From assembly GCF_015999305.1 (NCBI RefSeq), contig NZ_JAEAGP010000001.1:1-64000 (forward strand): a stretch of 64,000 nt of DNA. Direction: 5' to 3'. The translations under genes were made by a program, and so were the position numbers. The DNA is from Erythrobacter sp. YJ-T3-07 (GTDB taxonomy: Bacteria > Pseudomonadota > Alphaproteobacteria > Sphingomonadales > Sphingomonadaceae). The notes beneath the pieces are model-generated. The model was not told the origin of the DNA. It did not search any database and saw only the letters and a program-made list of their open reading frames with translations. Positions 53,793 to 64,000 of the stretch are shown here, piece after piece (within the stretch, counting starts at the first letter, position 1; the number at the start of each line of letters is the position of its first letter).

Positions 53793-55556
53793 TCAGGTCG
53801 TGCGCTTTCGCCCGCGCAGCACGTTACGTTCCTTGCCCGCGTGCAGATCGTCCGCGTCGATCTGGGCCTGCAGCCGGGCCATGTCGTTCTCGCGATAATC
53901 CTGCTCGAGCTGCTCGATCGCGCGCGCGTCGGTGTCGAGATGCTCCAGCACTGCGCGGCCCATCGCGATCGCGCTTTCGCGCAGCTCACGCACCTGAAAG
54001 GCGATCTGTGCCGGGGCCAGCTTCATCACGTGCCGCCGGTCGAAGGTGCGCACGAACAGCGCGGCGTCGGGGAAGGCCTCGCGCACCGAAGCCAGGAATT
54101 CGGCGTCGATCTGGTTGCCATCGATACAGAAGCAGATCAGCTTGGCCTCGCGCGCGCCCGCCTGGCGCAGCATGTCCATCCGCAATCCGTCGCCGAAGAA
54201 CACCTTGATCCCGAACTCCTCGGCAGTGTCGATCTGCGGCACGTTCCTGTCGATCATCGTGACGTCGAGCCCGGCGGTGGCGAGCATCTGCGCGACCGTT
54301 TGGCCGAACCGGCCGAAGCCGATCACCAGCGCCTGCGGCGTTTCGCCATCCGGCCCCTCGCGCTCCTCCCGCGCTCCGGCGGCGGGCGTGCGCAAACGTG
54401 CGGTCGCCATCATCAGGAACGGGGTGGTCGCCATGGAAAGCGTAACGATCGCGGTGAACAGGCTGGCGGTCTGCGCATCGATCACCCCGCCGGTTTGCGC
54501 GGCATTGAACAGCACGAAACCGAACTCGCCCCCCTGGCTCAGCAGCAGGCCCAGTGCGAGGGCGGAGCGCCACGGCAGCTTCACCGCCATGCCCAGCCCG
54601 GTGATGATCGCGGCCTTGGTGACCACCAGCGCCGCCGCCATGCCGATCACGAACAGCGGCTGCGCGGCGATCGCCTGCAGGTCGAGCATCATCCCGACCG
54701 AGACGAAGAACAGGCCCAGCAGGATCGAGCGGAAGGGTTCGATATCGGCCTCCAGCTCGTGGCGGTAGGGCGTATCGGCCAGCATCACCCCGGCGATGAA
54801 CGCGCCGAGCGCGGTCGACAGGCCGATCGCCTCCATCACCGCCGCCGAGGCGACCACCGCGAACAGCGCGGCGACGACGAACATCTCGCGCTCGCCCAGC
54901 CGCCCGATCAGCCGCAGCAGCGGGCGCAGCGCGAACCGCCCGGCGAGCACGAGCGCGACACAGGCGCCCAGCGCGATCGGCAACTGGACCCACCCGCCGG
55001 AGCCGCCATCCTCGCCCCCCTGCACGCCGAGCGCGGCGACGATCGCGAGCAGCGGGATGATCGAGAGATCCTGAAACAGCAGGATGGAGAACGCCCGTTC
55101 CCCCACCGGGGTGCGCAGGTTGCCGCCCGATTGCAGCATCGGCAGCACCTGCGCGGTGGACGACAGGCCGAGCGAGAGGCCCACCGCCAGCGCCGCAGCC
55201 ATCGGATAGCTGGTCGCGAGCCAGATCACTCCTGATACCGCGAGGCCGCACAGCGCAACCTGCGTCAGGCCGAGACCGAAGATCGCCCCGCGCAGCCGCC
55301 ACAGCCTGTCGGGTGCCAGTTCCAGACCGACCACGAACAGCAGCATGACGATGCCCAGTTCGCCAAAACTGAGCGTTTCCTCGCCGCTGCCAGCCAGTCC
55401 GAGCACCTGCGGCCCGACTACCGCGCCTGCGACAAGGTAGCCCAGCGTCGCGCCCAGCCCCAGCTTGCGGAAGAGGATCACGAATAACAGCGCGGCGGCC
55501 AGCAGCACGACACCGCTTTCGAGCGCTACGTGCGCGGAGGCTTCGCCGTGTTCCAT
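53793..55556 (-). CDS. KefB/KefC-type cation:proton antiporter (CPA2) with TrkA-N domain
   Basis: A 587-residue transporter: about 12 membrane segments, then a TrkA-N nucleotide-binding domain (VIGFGRFGQTVAQMLATAGLDVTMIDRN at about 400-427). Kef systems export K+ in exchange for H+, gated by glutathione adducts or nucleotide. ATG 55556 has GGGGAA nine bases upstream; ATG 55592 is an alternative. Divergent from the MATE gene. Confidence 0.92.
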   Translation of the reverse strand: MEHGEASAHVALESGVVLLAAALLFVILFRKLGLGATLGYLVAGAVVGPQVLGLAGSGEETLSFGELGIVMLLFVVGLELAPDRLWRLRGAIFGLGLTQVALCGLAVSGVIWLATSYPMAAALAVGLSLGLSSTAQVLPMLQSGGNLRTPVGERAFSILLFQDLSIIPLLAIVAALGVQGGEDGGSGGWVQLPIALGACVALVLAGRFALRPLLRLIGRLGEREMFVVAALFAVVASAAVMEAIGLSTALGAFIAGVMLADTPYRHELEADIEPFRSILLGLFFVSVGMMLDLQAIAAQPLFVIGMAAALVVTKAAIITGLGMAVKLPWRSALALGLLLSQGGEFGFVLFNAAQTGGVIDAQTASLFTAIVTLSMATTPFLMMATARLRTPAAGAREEREGPDGETPQALVIGFGRFGQTVAQMLATAGLDVTMIDRNVPQIDTAEEFGIKVFFGDGLRMDMLRQAGAREAKLICFCIDGNQIDAEFLASVREAFPDAALFVRTFDRRHVMKLAPAQIAFQVRELRESAIAMGRAVLEHLDTDARAIEQLEQDYRENDMARLQAQIDADDLHAGKERNVLRGRKRTT

Positions 55557-55657
55557 GCCAGTGTGTTCCCCGGGTATCAGGTCGATCCGCAAAACCCATG
55601 GAGCGCACGCTGCCCCTAGGCAAGCGGCACGCGCACCAATATCCGGGCCGGCTTTTT

Positions 55658-57085
55658 ATGGCTTACACACCCCACCCTTCGCGGGACCCGTCCCCCTGGC
55701 GCACCGAGATATTCGCCACGCTCCGGCTCAGCTGGCCGCTGGCGCTCGCCAACCTGCTGCAAATGCTGACCTATGCGATCGACGTGATCTTCATCGCGCG
55801 ATTGGGGGAAGAGCCGCTGGCGGCCTCCGCGCTGGCGGTGTCGGTGTTTGGGCTGATCGTGTGGGCGCTATGCTCGATGACGGGGATGGTCGCGGCGGTG
55901 ATTTCGGCGGAGCTGGGCGCGCGGGCACCCGCGCTGCGCCCCGTGCGCCGCGCGACCCGCATGGCGCTGTGGCTCGCGGTGCTGAGCGGTGCAATGGGGA
56001 TGATCGCGTGCCTGGGGTTCGAGCAGTTTGCCCTGCTGACCGGGCAGGAGCCCGCGCTCGCCGCGCTGGGGCAGAGCTACATGCTGATCCTCGTGTGGTC
56101 GGTGATTCCGTTCATCGTCAACAACGTGCTGCGCAGCTTCGTGTCCGCGCTCGACCGGCCGATCTTCGCGACCGCGATCACCGCGCTCGGCATCGGCGTC
56201 AACGCGATGGGCAATTATGCCTTCATCTTCGGCAACTGGGGCGCACCTGCCCTCGGCCTGCCCGGCGCGGCGGTGGCGACGCTGTTCACCTCCCTGTTCA
56301 CGATGCTGGCCTACGTGGTCGCGATCCGGCTCGACCCCAAGCTGCACCGCTACCATATCTTCGGGCGCTGGTGGGTGCCCGACTGGCCGGTGTTCTGGCA
56401 GATCGTGCGCAAGGGCACGCCGATCGCGCTGATGGTGAGCGCGGAAGCCGGGGTGTTCAGCGCGGCGGCCTTCCTGATGGGCAATATCGGCGCGGCGCAG
56501 CTCGCTGCGCACACGCTCGCACTGCAGATCGCTGCGCTCGCGTTCCAGGTGCCCTTCGGCGTCGGCCAGGCGAGCACGATCCGGGTCGGCTATTTCTACG
56601 GCGCGCGCGACAGCGACGGGATGGCCCGCGCGGGCTGGGCGGGGATCGGCATCGCGTTTTTGTTCATGAGCGTGACTGCCAGCGCCATGGTGCTGGTGCC
56701 CGACTATCTGCTGTCGATCTATATCGACCCGTGGGCGGCGGCCAACGTCGCGATGGTCGCCTTCGCCACCCGCTACCTGCTGGTCGCCGCCGCGTTCCAG
56801 CTGGTCGACGGGGTGCAGGCGGTCGCGGGCGGAGCGCTGCGCGGCCTGCAGGACACGCGCATGCCGATGTGGATCGCGGTCTTTTCCTACTGGGTACCGG
56901 GCTTCGGCACCGCGATGGTGCTGGGGTTCGCGACCCCGCTGGCGGGCGTGGGCGTATGGCTGGGGCTCGCCACCGGTCTTTCCTTTGCCGCCGTGCTGCT
57001 GACCTGGCGCTGGGCGCGGCGCGAGGCGCTGGGCCTCACGCGCGTCCAGCCGGATGCGAAAAGGGTCAGGCCGCCTTCTGCGTGA
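55658..57085 (+). CDS. MATE-family multidrug/cation efflux transporter
   Basis: A 475-residue, twelve-helix Na+/H+ drug antiporter with an NLLQMLTYAIDVIFIARLGEEPLAA motif in the first helices and the repeat in the second half (about 250-300). ATG 55658 is chosen; ATG 55598 adds 20 residues and lacks a ribosome site. Its 3' end overlaps the convergent MscS gene by 20 bases. Confidence 0.93.
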   Translation: MAYTPHPSRDPSPWRTEIFATLRLSWPLALANLLQMLTYAIDVIFIARLGEEPLAASALAVSVFGLIVWALCSMTGMVAAVISAELGARAPALRPVRRATRMALWLAVLSGAMGMIACLGFEQFALLTGQEPALAALGQSYMLILVWSVIPFIVNNVLRSFVSALDRPIFATAITALGIGVNAMGNYAFIFGNWGAPALGLPGAAVATLFTSLFTMLAYVVAIRLDPKLHRYHIFGRWWVPDWPVFWQIVRKGTPIALMVSAEAGVFSAAAFLMGNIGAAQLAAHTLALQIAALAFQVPFGVGQASTIRVGYFYGARDSDGMARAGWAGIGIAFLFMSVTASAMVLVPDYLLSIYIDPWAAANVAMVAFATRYLLVAAAFQLVDGVQAVAGGALRGLQDTRMPMWIAVFSYWVPGFGTAMVLGFATPLAGVGVWLGLATGLSFAAVLLTWRWARREALGLTRVQPDAKRVRPPSA

Positions 57086-57920
57086 TCTCGCGCTGCGGGA
57101 AGGGAATGCTGATCCCCTTGTCGTCGAAGGTCGCCTTGGCTGCCTCGGTCAGGTCCCAGGTCAGCTGCATGTAATCGCCGGTCGCGCACCACACGCGCAG
57201 GCCGATCCCGACCGAGCTGTCGTCGAGCGAGGCGACGAAGGCCTGCGGCTCAGGATCTTTCAGCACCCGCTCGTCCGCTGCGGCCAGACCGAGCAGCGTC
57301 TCGCGCGCCTGCTGCATCGAATCGTCGTAGCCGATCCCCACGACCAGCTCGATCCGGCGGGTGGGATGGCGGTGCAGGTTGACGATCGGCTGGTTCCACA
57401 GCTCCGAGTTGGGGACCATCACGAACAATCCGTCGAACTGTTTCAGCTCGGTCGTGAACAGCCCGATCCGCTGCACGGTCGCGGTGAATTTGTCGACGCT
57501 GATCGCCTCGCCGACCACGAAGGGGCGTTGCACCAGGATCATCACGCCCGAGGCGACATTGCTGAGCGTGCCCTGCAACGCAAGGCCGACCGCCAGCGCC
57601 ATGCCGCCCAGCGCGGCGATGATGCTGGTCGTCTCGACCCCGAACTGGCTCAGCACCGTGACCAGCACCACCGCCCACAGCGCGTACTTGACCATGTTGG
57701 ACAGGAAGTTGGCGATGGTCGGTTCGAACTTGGAGGATTTGGACAGCGCGCGCTCCGCCCAGCGCGACAGGACGCTGGCGATCAGCAGCCCGATCACCAG
57801 CACCGCGAAGGCGCCGATGATCTGCATGATATTCGCCTGCAACCACTCGATGATGCTGGTCACGAAGCTGAGGTCCACGCCGGGCGTATCGGCGCGCGGG
57901 GTCGGTGTTTGAGAAGCCAT
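57066..57920 (-). CDS. mscS: MscS-family mechanosensitive channel
   Basis: A 284-residue channel that opens on osmotic downshock. It has an N-terminal membrane region, then the pore helix and MscS signature GMALAVGLALQGTLSNVASGVMILVQRPFVVGE. The beta and C-terminal domains follow. ATG 57920 has AGGA about seven bases upstream; a start at 57959 is less likely. Ends inside the MATE 3' end. Confidence 0.92.
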   Translation of the reverse strand: MASQTPTPRADTPGVDLSFVTSIIEWLQANIMQIIGAFAVLVIGLLIASVLSRWAERALSKSSKFEPTIANFLSNMVKYALWAVVLVTVLSQFGVETTSIIAALGGMALAVGLALQGTLSNVASGVMILVQRPFVVGEAISVDKFTATVQRIGLFTTELKQFDGLFVMVPNSELWNQPIVNLHRHPTRRIELVVGIGYDDSMQQARETLLGLAAADERVLKDPEPQAFVASLDDSSVGIGLRVWCATGDYMQLTWDLTEAAKATFDDKGISIPFPQREITQKAA

Positions 57921-58093
57921 GCCTGTCCTGTTAACTTGCGTTTCGATCCGGATGCGCAAACCGCGCTTGAATGGGTACGCACGAGAGGGCCGAGCCGGTC
58001 CCGAACGCGCGCTCCGCGCGCCGCGCCGGAACGCGATTTTTTATCCTCGCCACCGCTTGACGCAGGATGGCCTGCTCCACATATGCCCCTTGC

Positions 58094-58118
58094 TGGCACT
58101 CTCCCTGTGGGAGTGCCA
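58094..58118 (+). promoter_or_regulatory. CIRCE element (HrcA operator) upstream of groES
   Basis: TGGCACTC-N9-GAGTGCCA, a perfect inverted repeat matching CIRCE spacing. It is 36 bases before the groES ATG. HrcA binding would repress groESL until heat shock. No hrcA gene is in the window. Confidence 0.93.
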
Positions 58119-58153
58119 ACACCCGTTTTTCACCCTATCAAGAGGTATCAAGC

Positions 58154-58441
58154 ATGGCATTTCGTCCGCTGCACGACCGTGTTCTGGTCCGTCGCATCGA
58201 AGCCGAGGAAAAGACCGCCGGCGGCATCATCATCCCCGATAGCGCTCAGGAAAAGCCGAGCGAAGGCATGATCGTTGCAGTCGGTTCGGGCGCCAAGGCC
58301 GAAGACGGCACCGTCACCCCGCTCGACGTCAAGGAAGGCGATCGCGTCCTCTTCGGCAAGTGGGGCGGCACCGAGGTCAAGATCGACGGTGAAGACCTGC
58401 TGATCATGAAGGAAAGCGACATCATGGGGATCATTTCCTGA
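58154..58441 (+). CDS. groES: Co-chaperonin GroES
   Basis: A 95-residue lid for Gro[33 protein letters not shown] and the mobile loop TAGGIIIP are intact. Followed by groEL after 57 bases. Confidence 0.97.
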   Translation: MAFRPLHDRVLVRRIEAEEKTAGGIIIPDSAQEKPSEGMIVAVGSGAKAEDGTVTPLDVKEGDRVLFGKWGGTEVKIDGEDLLIMKESDIMGIIS

Positions 58442-58474
58442 TCCGCTGACCAGCGCATGTACTTCATCAACTAA

Positions 58475-60148
<1,674 letters not shown>

Positions 60149-60183
60149 GCCCTCCCCCAACCACGCCTGCCGTTACGGCAAAG

Positions 60184-60219
60184 AAAAGGCCCCGTCGGAG
60201 CGATCCGGCGGGGCTTTTT
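60184..60219 (+). terminator. Rho-independent terminator after groEL
   Basis: GCCCCGTCGGA pairs with TCCGGCGGGGC around GCGA with one G-U, followed by five T. On the opposite strand the A-tract gives a T-run, so it can also stop the 60262-62508 transcript. Confidence 0.9.
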
Positions 60220-60261
60220 CGTGGTGGCTTGTGCGCGGTGCGCGGTGGACAAGCCCGGCGG

Positions 60262-62508
60262 CTACCCGCCCTTGCGGCTCGCCTCCGCCGCCGCAAGCAT
60301 GTCCTCGGGCCAGGTCACCTGCGTCTGGGTCTGCGGGTTGAACACGTCGCCCGGATACTGCGCCGCCTCGGCTGCGGCGATTTCCTCTGCGGTCAAGAAT
60401 TCGCTCGGCTCCAGAGCGAACACGTCGAGCCCGCGGGCGATCTCGGTTCCGTAGATGCGGCCCTTATACCAGTAGGCGCTCCAGTAGCCGCCGGTGATCA
60501 GCTGGTCCTCGTCCACCGGGCCGCGATCGAAATACGCGATCTCAACCGGGTTATCGGCGTCGGTGAAGTCGATCACGCTGATCCCGCCCTGATACCAGGC
60601 CTGCACGAAGATATCGCGCCCCGGCACCGGGATGATCGAGCCGTTGTGCGCGACGCAGTTTTCCTTGTCGCTCTGCGGGGCGGGCAGTTTGTAGAGGCTG
60701 TCGAAGCTGAGCTTGCCGTCCTTGAGCGAATAGATCGCGTCGGCGCCCCAGTTGCGCGGATCGCCCGCCTGGCAGCGTGGCCGCCCGCCGCCGCCCCATT
60801 CATCGGTGAACAGCACCTTGGTGCCATCGTTGTTGAAGGTGGCCGAGTGCCAGTAGGCAAAGCCCTTGTCCGTCACATCGTCGATCCGCACCGGCTTGAG
60901 CGGGTCGGAGATGTCGAGGATGATGCCATTGCCCGAGCATGCGCCCGCCGCGATGTTCTTGGCTGGGAACACGGTGATGTCGTGGCACTGGTTGGTGACG
61001 TATGTGTCCTGCGTCGGCTCGCCCGCCTCGGTCATCCCGTGGTCGCCGCCGCGCCACAGTCCGGCGATCTGGCCATCCTTGGCAAAGACGCGCGGAGAAT
61101 CAACGATCCGCGACTTCGCCGGGTCGGCCAGCGGAATCTCGATCACGTCGATGCTGAACAGCGCGGTCTCGTCACCTGCGGTATCGAAGCAGCCCGCCAG
61201 TTCCTCGTTATCGCGGACGTAACTGGTGCCCGAATTGTACACGACGATCCGGCGGTCGTCGGCCGCGACCACGGAGTGCGTGTGGCTCCCCCGGCAGGTC
61301 TGCACCAGACCCACCTGACGCGGGTTGGTGATGTCGGAAATGTCGAAGATCCGCAGGCCGCGGAAGCGATCCTCGCTGACCCGGCCCTCGACCCCCTGCA
61401 ACCCGCAATCCTTGCGCGCGCGGCTGTCCTGCACGCTCATGATCAGGATATCGCCGACGATGCTGACATCGCCCTGCCCGCCGGGGCACACCACCGAGGT
61501 GACGAGGTTCGGCACCCCGTCCTCGCCCAGCCGGTAGGCGTTCCACCCGTGATAGCTGCCTGCGACCAACAGATCGCCCGAGAACGCCATGTCGGTATTG
61601 GCGAAGCTGAGCAGCGATCCGCGCTGGCCGAAGCGGTCTTCGCTTTCCTCGTCCTCATCGCGCGGATCGGCCTTGGTCGCATCGACCAGCTCTGCCTCTT
61701 CCGCGTCGTCCTCGATCCGCGGTTGCAGCTGCGCGGGGTTGGCAGGATCGAAGAACCCGGTCGGCTTGGGCATCGCAGTGACAAGGCGCAGGTTGGAAAT
61801 CGCCTCGCCCGCATCGCGGAAGCCCGGGGCGAGGCCCGCGCGCGGATCGGTGGAGAGCGTGGCGCCGACCGCGTTCATCCGGTCGATCTCGCCCTGCTGT
61901 TCGACTTTGATGTCGTTGACGAATTCGAACATCACCGGGTCGTAGGCGGTGCCCGGCTGGTCGAGCAGATCGTCGACCATGCGGATCGCACCCTGATGGT
62001 GGCGGATCATCAATTCGAGGAACAGGGCATCGAATGCAGTGCCTTGCAGCGAGGCGAGGCGCTTCATCTGGTCCGGCGTGGCCATGCCCATCGCGGCCAT
62101 GTGTTCGGCATGGGTCATCCCGCCCATATTGGCGGCGGTGTGCTGCATCGTCGCGGGCAGCCGGCGCGAGGAGAGCCAGTCGCGCATGAAGGCGATCTCG
62201 TCGCCCTGCCCGGCGTCGATCCGGCCCGCGATCTTGACGATGTCCGGGTTGCTGGTGCGCCCTTCGACCAGCTGGGTCATCTCGGTCGCCTGCTGGTGGT
62301 GCGGGATCATCATCTGCATGAAGCGCGCATCGGCGGGGGCAAAATTGGTCCCGGCGAGCTTGCTCGCATCCTCTGCCTTGAGCGACCTGTTCTCCTGCCC
62401 CGGCGCGCCGGGCTGGATGATCGGCGCATCCTGCGCGGCGAGCGGAACCGCCATTGTCGTGGCCAGAGCAATAAGGCTGGCGGCGGTCGCCATGGTGCGG
62501 ATGGTCAT
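60262..62508 (-). CDS. Secreted DUF305 plus LVIVD-type beta-propeller protein
   Basis: A 748-residue protein: signal peptide (about 25 residues), a ferritin-like DUF305 domain (about 55-190; MMIPHHQQATEMTQ and LMIRHHQGAI hold the paired His that bind metal in copper-related DUF305 proteins), and a C-terminal half of repeated blocks such as GLRIFDISDITNPRQVG, GIILDISDPLKPV and ISVIDFTDADNPVEIAYF, typical LVIVD propeller blades. The combination is unusual. Metal binding and surface location are inferred. ATG 62508. Confidence 0.85.
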   Translation of the reverse strand: MTIRTMATAASLIALATTMAVPLAAQDAPIIQPGAPGQENRSLKAEDASKLAGTNFAPADARFMQMMIPHHQQATEMTQLVEGRTSNPDIVKIAGRIDAGQGDEIAFMRDWLSSRRLPATMQHTAANMGGMTHAEHMAAMGMATPDQMKRLASLQGTAFDALFLELMIRHHQGAIRMVDDLLDQPGTAYDPVMFEFVNDIKVEQQGEIDRMNAVGATLSTDPRAGLAPGFRDAGEAISNLRLVTAMPKPTGFFDPANPAQLQPRIEDDAEEAELVDATKADPRDEDEESEDRFGQRGSLLSFANTDMAFSGDLLVAGSYHGWNAYRLGEDGVPNLVTSVVCPGGQGDVSIVGDILIMSVQDSRARKDCGLQGVEGRVSEDRFRGLRIFDISDITNPRQVGLVQTCRGSHTHSVVAADDRRIVVYNSGTSYVRDNEELAGCFDTAGDETALFSIDVIEIPLADPAKSRIVDSPRVFAKDGQIAGLWRGGDHGMTEAGEPTQDTYVTNQCHDITVFPAKNIAAGACSGNGIILDISDPLKPVRIDDVTDKGFAYWHSATFNNDGTKVLFTDEWGGGGRPRCQAGDPRNWGADAIYSLKDGKLSFDSLYKLPAPQSDKENCVAHNGSIIPVPGRDIFVQAWYQGGISVIDFTDADNPVEIAYFDRGPVDEDQLITGGYWSAYWYKGRIYGTEIARGLDVFALEPSEFLTAEEIAAAEAAQYPGDVFNPQTQTQVTWPEDMLAAAEASRKGG

Positions 62509-62638
62509 GCTGGTATCTCCCCTGTTCGGGCGCGAACTTACCGCTTTTGCCCTTCATGAAAAGGCGGATCTCATGCCCTTTGCCCGCAACGATCCGTGCG
62601 CTGGCGTGTTGGTGGGTGGAAAGGAGAGAATTGCCACT

Positions 62639-63046
62639 ATGAAACTACCCCACAACGCCCATGTCGCCGTCGTCGACGGCAACCGCTTCATGCTCCTCCG
62701 GAACACCGGCAAGCCGTTCGAGCCGACGCTGGAGAAGGTCGACCAGCCCGAACTCGACCCGAGCAATTTCAGCGCGGGCGTGCGCCATCAGGACGATGCC
62801 AGCCAGCGCAGCGGCGCGACCGATCTGAACGAACTGGCGCATGGTGCCGCGGTGAGCGAATGGCTCAACGCCAAGGCCGTCTCGGGCGACCTCACGCAGC
62901 TGATGGTGATGGCCGATCCCAAGACCCTGGGCGAGATGCGCCGCCACTATCATTCGGAACTGGAACGCATTCTGGTCGGCGAGATCGACAAGACCGTAAC
63001 CGGCGAACCGCTTGAAAAGATCGCAAAAGTGATCGCCGAAAGCTGA
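62639..63046 (+). CDS. Host-attachment-family protein (baeRF-like)
   Basis: A 135-residue protein with AHVAVVDGNRFMLLRN, a conserved N-terminal pattern of proteins annotated as required for attachment to host cells, and the C-terminal RRHYHSELERILVGEIDKTVTGE segment. ATG 62639 follows AAAGGAG. Real function unclear; family members resemble RNA- or translation-related proteins. Confidence 0.85.
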   Translation: MKLPHNAHVAVVDGNRFMLLRNTGKPFEPTLEKVDQPELDPSNFSAGVRHQDDASQRSGATDLNELAHGAAVSEWLNAKAVSGDLTQLMVMADPKTLGEMRRHYHSELERILVGEIDKTVTGEPLEKIAKVIAES

Positions 63047-63190
63047 TCCAACGCGATTGGTTTCACGCTTTACCGCAGGATTGGCATGGTCGACCGTGCC
63101 AATCCTGCGCAAACGCCATTTTGGGCTTGAGCCACTGTTAAGTGAGCGCATTAATGCTCTGCACACGAGTCACGGGCTATGGGGCAGAGC

Positions 63191-64000
63191 ATGCTTAGGA
63201 AACTTGGGTCGACATTTGCACTGGCACTGGCAGCGGGCGCACTGGCGCAGGCACCAGCCGCCGCGCAGGACGCACAAAGTGCCTCGCTCGACGCGCAGGT
63301 TTCGCTCGAATCGCAATTCGACAGCATGCTGGGCACCGAACTTCGGGCCCCCAAGACCTTCGAAGCTACCTACGATTCCTCGTTCGAACGCCAGGTTGCC
63401 GCGCTTGCCGACGGCTCTCAGGGCCGGATCGGCGTCTACGCGATCGATCTGACCACGGGCGCAGAGGTCGGCGTGCTTGCCGATCAGCGTTTCCCGATGG
63501 CCAGCACCAGCAAGGTTGCGATCGCGGCGACCTTCCTCGCCGGGGTCGACCAGGGTCGCTGGAGCCTGTCGAGCGAGTTCGAACTGCCCGGTCGCGGAAC
63601 CTATATTTCCGCACGCGAGCACCTCAATCTGATGATTACCCGCAGCTGCAATGATTGCACCGACGCGCTGCTGAACGCCGTGGGCGGCCCGCAGGCGGTC
63701 AATGCGTGGATGCGCAGCGCGGGCATTCTCGATTTCCAGCTCACACGCAACATCGCCGCGCTGGTGCGCGAGGATGGGCGGACCGATCCCGCAACCGAAA
63801 TCGATCTGCGCGACAGCGCGACCCCGCGCGCGATGGGCCAGCTGCTCGCCGGGATCTATCAGGGCCGGTGGCTCAGCCCCTCTTCGCGGCAGGTGCTGAT
63901 GAGCGCAATGGGCGACACGGTAACCGGCAAGCGGCGGATGACCTCGGCACTGCCGATGAGCGCCAACCTCGCCCACAAGACCGGCACGCTGAGCCGGACC
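63191..64000 (+). CDS. Class A beta-lactamase-like serine hydrolase, C-terminus outside window
   Basis: The open frame runs off the right end at 270 residues. Signal peptide about 1-25 (ALAQAPAAA). STSK is the Ser70/Lys73 motif, SCN stands in for SDN, and HKTG is the KTG motif. The omega-loop region (REDGRTDPATEIDLRD) has no clear Glu166-X3-Asn170. It may therefore hydrolyse beta-lactams poorly or act on other substrates. ATG 63191. Confidence 0.8.
   Translation, partial: MLRKLGSTFALALAAGALAQAPAAAQDAQSASLDAQVSLESQFDSMLGTELRAPKTFEATYDSSFERQVAALADGSQGRIGVYAIDLTTGAEVGVLADQRFPMASTSKVAIAATFLAGVDQGRWSLSSEFELPGRGTYISAREHLNLMITRSCNDCTDALLNAVGGPQAVNAWMRSAGILDFQLTRNIAALVREDGRTDPATEIDLRDSATPRAMGQLLAGIYQGRWLSPSSRQVLMSAMGDTVTGKRRMTSALPMSANLAHKTGTLSRT

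Noticed and set aside
60229..62559. A 776-codon plus-strand frame opposite the DUF305 gene
   Set aside because: Mirror of the real minus-strand gene, rich in His/Arg and without domains.

Overview
The window is GC-rich alphaproteobacterial DNA. Gene content and protein style (NDUFA9-like SDR, GapR/DUF2312, DUF1244, KefB-type antiporter, host-attachment protein, class A beta-lactamase-like protein, CIRCE-controlled groESL) suggest Sphingomonadales, probably an Erythrobacter-type genome. That placement is inferred from protein similarity by eye; no phylogeny was run.

Region 1 (1-16.58 kb) is a mobile island inserted at the 3' end of a tRNA-Leu(CAG) gene (16581-16668, minus strand). Next to the tRNA lies a P4-type tyrosine recombinase (15178-16404). 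Further in are a roughly 0.8-kb stretch with no credible gene, a small unknown gene, and a DUF3363-type relaxase (11793-13757). The cargo is one minus-strand operon running from 11658 off the left edge of the window: DpdC candidate, DpdB-like, DpdA, second DpdB-like, QueE, QueD, QueC, DpdE, DpdF. This is a 7-deazaguanine DNA-modification (Dpd) cluster that carries its own preQ0 synthesis genes. QueD, QueE and QueC would make preQ0 from the GTP-cyclohydrolase product. DpdA, a DNA version of tRNA-guanine transglycosylase, would exchange guanine in DNA for preQ0 with DpdB. A DpdC activity would convert preQ0 to the amide. DpdE and DpdF are helicases of the restriction-like half. Most junctions are ATGA or TGATG overlaps, so the genes are translationally coupled. 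DpdF is cut by the window edge, and other restriction genes may lie to the left. Three points stand out: two DGQQR (DpdB-like) paralogs flank dpdA, QueD has Ser where the catalytic Cys is expected, and the DpdC candidate is divergent.

Region 2 (16.7-40.6 kb) is ordinary chromosome. It holds an NDUFA9-like SDR, an NfeD/SPFH pair, a dienelactone-hydrolase-like protein, YceI, nitronate monooxygenase, a LytTR regulator divergent from a DUF2306 membrane protein, purT, lysC (TTG start), ubiG, a glycerophosphodiesterase operon, ruvC-yebC with a REP-like inverted repeat between them, pyk, an HDAC-like hydrolase, gltX and a GGDEF-EAL protein. Two GC-rich palindromic repeat elements lie in intergenic gaps.

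Region 3 (40.6-53.8 kb) is the RNA-polymerase/L7-L12 neighbourhood in a split layout. rpoB-rpoC run on the minus strand and rplJ-rplL on the plus strand. Between them is an accessory block: two tandem paralogous tiny membrane or exported peptides, a DUF2975 membrane protein and a small HTH regulator behind a TATCG-N5-CGATA operator array, then an acidic small lipoprotein and an unknown secreted protein.

Region 4 (53.8-64 kb) holds a KefB-type antiporter divergent from a MATE exporter, a MscS channel, groES-groEL behind a CIRCE element, a large secreted DUF305/LVIVD-propeller protein, a host-attachment-family protein and the start of a class A beta-lactamase-like serine hydrolase that runs off the right end.
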